Assembly: GCF_023343835.1 (NCBI RefSeq)
Contig: NC_064433.1
Location: forward strand, 181,119,777-181,183,776
Reading direction: 5' to 3'
DNA: 64,000 nucleotides
Source of the DNA: Lagopus muta
Taxonomy: Eukaryota > Chordata > Aves > Galliformes > Phasianidae
Under the pieces are notes generated by a model. It ran no database searches. It worked only from the letters and a program-made list of their open reading frames with translations, and was not told the DNA's origin. Positions within the stretch are counted from its first letter, which is position 1, and each line of letters begins with the position of its first letter. Below are positions 61,102 through 64,000 of the stretch, piece by piece. The position numbers were made by a program, and so were the translations under genes.

Positions 61102-64000
61102 CAAACAGAGATTTTGAAGGCTTATATTTCTCTTAAATCTCGGTCTTAATATCATCTACTGGATATTTGTGATGGCCATGCAGTTAACTAGAGCCAAACA
61201 ATTAGAAAATTAGTCATGGAGAATTTAAACTCTTTGACCATGGCCTTTCGTGATTCATCTGCCATCTCGTTAGAAACTTCTGGTAATGACAATGTCTTGG
61301 AGGTTTATTTATCCCGGACTCAACATCATGCCTTTACAACCGGATCATCAGATGTAACTTTGCCCTAAGGAGTGGGAGACATGCAATTTGATTAAATCCA
61401 AGTTCCTTATTCAGATTACTCACAGATTTTAAGCAATATACATAGGTTTAACCAAAAAGGTCCTTCCATGAACATGATGTGAAATTGTGCTGGAGTTTGA
61501 GCCCCTCTGTGAGCTTTCTGAGTCATAAGAGGGAGTGAGTCTGTAGCCATTCATTCAGCAGAGGGAAGTGGGAATTATAGTAAGCCCTAAGAAGGCCTAC
61601 TGTGTTCAAACAAGCTCCAGGATTTATCTCCCTGGCTGTTTAAATTTGTTATCTTTGTGAGATCATTATAAATGTTGTAGTTGACCAATGGGTTTACAAA
61701 TTTTAGAAGGGTGGAGAGAGAAGAGCAGGGAAGATTGGCAAGCTGACAAAGATAAAGACAATGAAATGTCATGCACACACAGAGAAGAGCTGGACACCAT
61801 CACTGTAGAACAGGATGCACTGTTTAGAAGAACTAACTACTATTTATGTGTTAATAGTGTAATACCACTGTAAGACATTAAGCTTTGTTATGATGTCTGT
61901 GGCATTAGAGGGACTGTCCTGTGTCCAGCACCACAGATTGTCATACTGGTGGGCGTTGGCTTAGCCTCTTCCTATCTTACATACTGTCATCACTTAGTAT
62001 GATTTTGAAAGAAAAGAGAATAAGCAGTAGAATTTTGTGAAAAATACATAATGGAGAGTGATAGAATTAAATTATGTGAAAAATATTTTCTACTTGCCAA
62101 AAGAGTACATGATGTAAAGGCTGCTCAGGAGGCCCACCTGGCTGGGGCAGGCTTTGGGCTGGGCACATGTTCATGTTCAAATAAAAGGCATTCTTCCTGA
62201 ATGTGACTATGGTAGGGACAATGTTTTTCTTCAGGTAAACCATAACATCATTGAATACATGCCTGTTCCACTTCTGATCAGTCTGCAGCTCTACTGAAAC
62301 TCTGGTGTCTAATGCCAGTGGAGACATGGGGAGGATAATATGGGTGGCCAGTTTGCTTGGCCACTGGTATTTTCTGATTTCATCATTGTTTGAACAGCTG
62401 AGAATCAGGACAGAGGTCACATTGCTGAAATAACCATTTTGTACAAGTTGCTATTGTGCTGATGTCACCATTTGCCTCCGCAGAACTGACTAATGATGGA
62501 AACGCAGTTGACCACTTCTGTGATTTTCAGTTTTTATCAGCACTTTCAGTGTTAAAATTATCTAATCCTGATGTTACACTGGTTTTACGCCATCCATTTT
62601 GAAGAAGAGACACTGATCTTAGATTGGTGTGGCTGTCTTGTCTGCCATGATCCTGCTTTCCATCTCTTTGATAGGTATATTGGTTAGGAGAACTCAGTGC
62701 TACAGTTGGACACTAGAATAGAAATACTTGTTAATTTTTTTTGCATAAAAGAAAGAAAGTTGGGAATGATTAAGATTTTTTTTTTCAATGGACATTAAAA
62801 CAAAAGGCAAAACTTGATATTCTGTGCCCAGAGATCTTGAGCTCTAGTAAGTAACACAGAGGGGATGAGAGAACTGGTATTAAATTCTGACATACTGGAT
62901 CTAGATTATGTAAATACCTGTGTTTCCCAACACAATAAAAAGAGATTTACATTCTTATCATGAGATTTTACCTGCTGGAACTTCAGAACAAAATAGAAAT
63001 GTATTTGGTGTTGTACATAAATTGGAACATTTTTACCCCTGTGATTTGTGCTGCATGAATAAGTCTTTGTTAGTATGCTTCTTTTCATATCAAAAATAAA
63101 AGCATGAGCTTTTGTCACCCACCACATGCTATTTAAAAAGCTTCTTGGTATTTAAGGTCACTGGCTTTCCAACAGGAAACGGAGGCATGCTATGGGAAAA
63201 ATCTCTAGTGTAAATGTTTAAATAATAGTGAGATTATGTAAAAATCAACCACACTTAAAGGACTGAGAGGTAAAGTCTGAGTATTTGTGTGCACCAAGAT
63301 ATAAATCCAGCATTTGTTTATAAATTAATTAATATGGCTGTCCTTGTTATTTCTGTTACTAAGCATCATCTTCCGCATCTAAATTCAAGAATTTTATAGG
63401 CCCAGTTGGGATTAGCCAAGTGAGATCAAGTTCCAGTGTAAAATGATGAGGATTGTATCACCTTTTGCCACCACCAGTGCTGGTCCGAACAGCAGCTCCC
63501 ACTGCAGTTACAGGGTGGTGCTGGCTGCAGGTCTCTGATGAGGCCAGGTTTTGTATTGTCCCTTCTCAGAAGAAAATCTGTTATTTTCCACCAGGAAGCT
63601 CAGTCTTTGATGGCAGACTCCTGATGTTATGTTCCTTTAACATGTCTGGATAAAGATGACCTTCAAAATCCACCAAGCGAATGCTAAAATTTGCTTCTAC
63701 CTTAAGTTTGGCATTTCTCTTCTTTTTCTCATTCCCACTGGGTACCTTGACTTTCTCTCCAAGATTAACTTTGTAGATCTCTCTAAGCAGCTATTGTGGG
63801 AACATGCTGACACTGTTTGTTACCTGTTCATCCTCATTCCTCAGAATGCCTATTTAGCCACTCTCGTTAGCCACTCCTTGGCTATTTTCAATGTAGTTTT
63901 GTTCCATCACTGTCTCTTTTTTATGCATTCTTTATAGACTCACTGTTTGCACTCATCTTTTTAGTTGAGAGTTCCACAAAAGTACTTTTTACCATGTTGG
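60171..64000. other. Terminal AT-rich stretch, no gene recognised
   Basis: Contains a 31-bp poly(A) run at 61070-61100 and a 117-codon minus-strand open stretch at 62067-62420 that I cannot assign. If synteny with mammals holds, TRPC6 would lie further right; I found no exon resembling it here. Confidence 0.35.

Overview
The window reads as vertebrate nuclear DNA, most likely a galliform bird close to chicken. It carries many 5'-truncated CR1 LINE copies with the bird-type 3' end (runs of ATTCTATG/ATTCTGTG), a short mariner element of the Galluhop type, multi-exon genes with GT-AG introns, and CpG islands in an AT-rich background. No prokaryotic or viral gene organisation is visible. Species and chromosome are inferred, not proven.

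Left third (about 3.7-18.1 kb, + strand): a complete eight-exon ANGPTL5 gene. I assembled it exon by exon; all phases join and the product is 390 residues, with a signal peptide, a short coiled-coil-like region and a fibrinogen C-terminal domain. A TATA box lies upstream and poly(A) signals downstream. A CpG island at 0.48-0.90 kb precedes it and may be the promoter of a leftward gene; CEP126 is the head-to-head neighbour in mammals. Between 17.2 and 24.85 kb I see only CR1 copies and unique AT-rich DNA.

Middle (24852-52033): a head-to-tail tandem array of a 10.7-10.8 kb unit, in two full copies and one 3'-truncated copy, nearly identical by eye. Each unit holds one intact PHF7-like gene on the + strand (nine coding exons). 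The encoded protein has an extended PHD finger, a RING-like finger and a second PHD-like finger, followed by a long Ser/Arg/Gln-rich tail made of internal repeats that standard PHF7 lacks. Predicted products are 660, 660 and 557 residues. Each full unit also carries a CR1 cluster in -/+/- order and about 3.2 kb of non-coding DNA. Copy 3 lost exactly one 309-bp tail repeat. Copy 2 has a 140-bp deletion just after its stop codon and a cluster of private substitutions. The right edge holds a diverged remnant of a further copy.

Right part (52.2-64 kb): a small CpG island with a CTCF-like motif at about 52.7 kb, then AT-rich non-coding DNA with six CR1 fragments. I recognise no protein-coding gene there.

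The two gene families are unrelated in function. ANGPTL5 is a secreted fibrinogen-domain protein. The PHF7-like genes encode putative nuclear chromatin readers or ubiquitin ligases. The array looks like a GC-rich, locally amplified insertion beside a conserved AT-rich gene.
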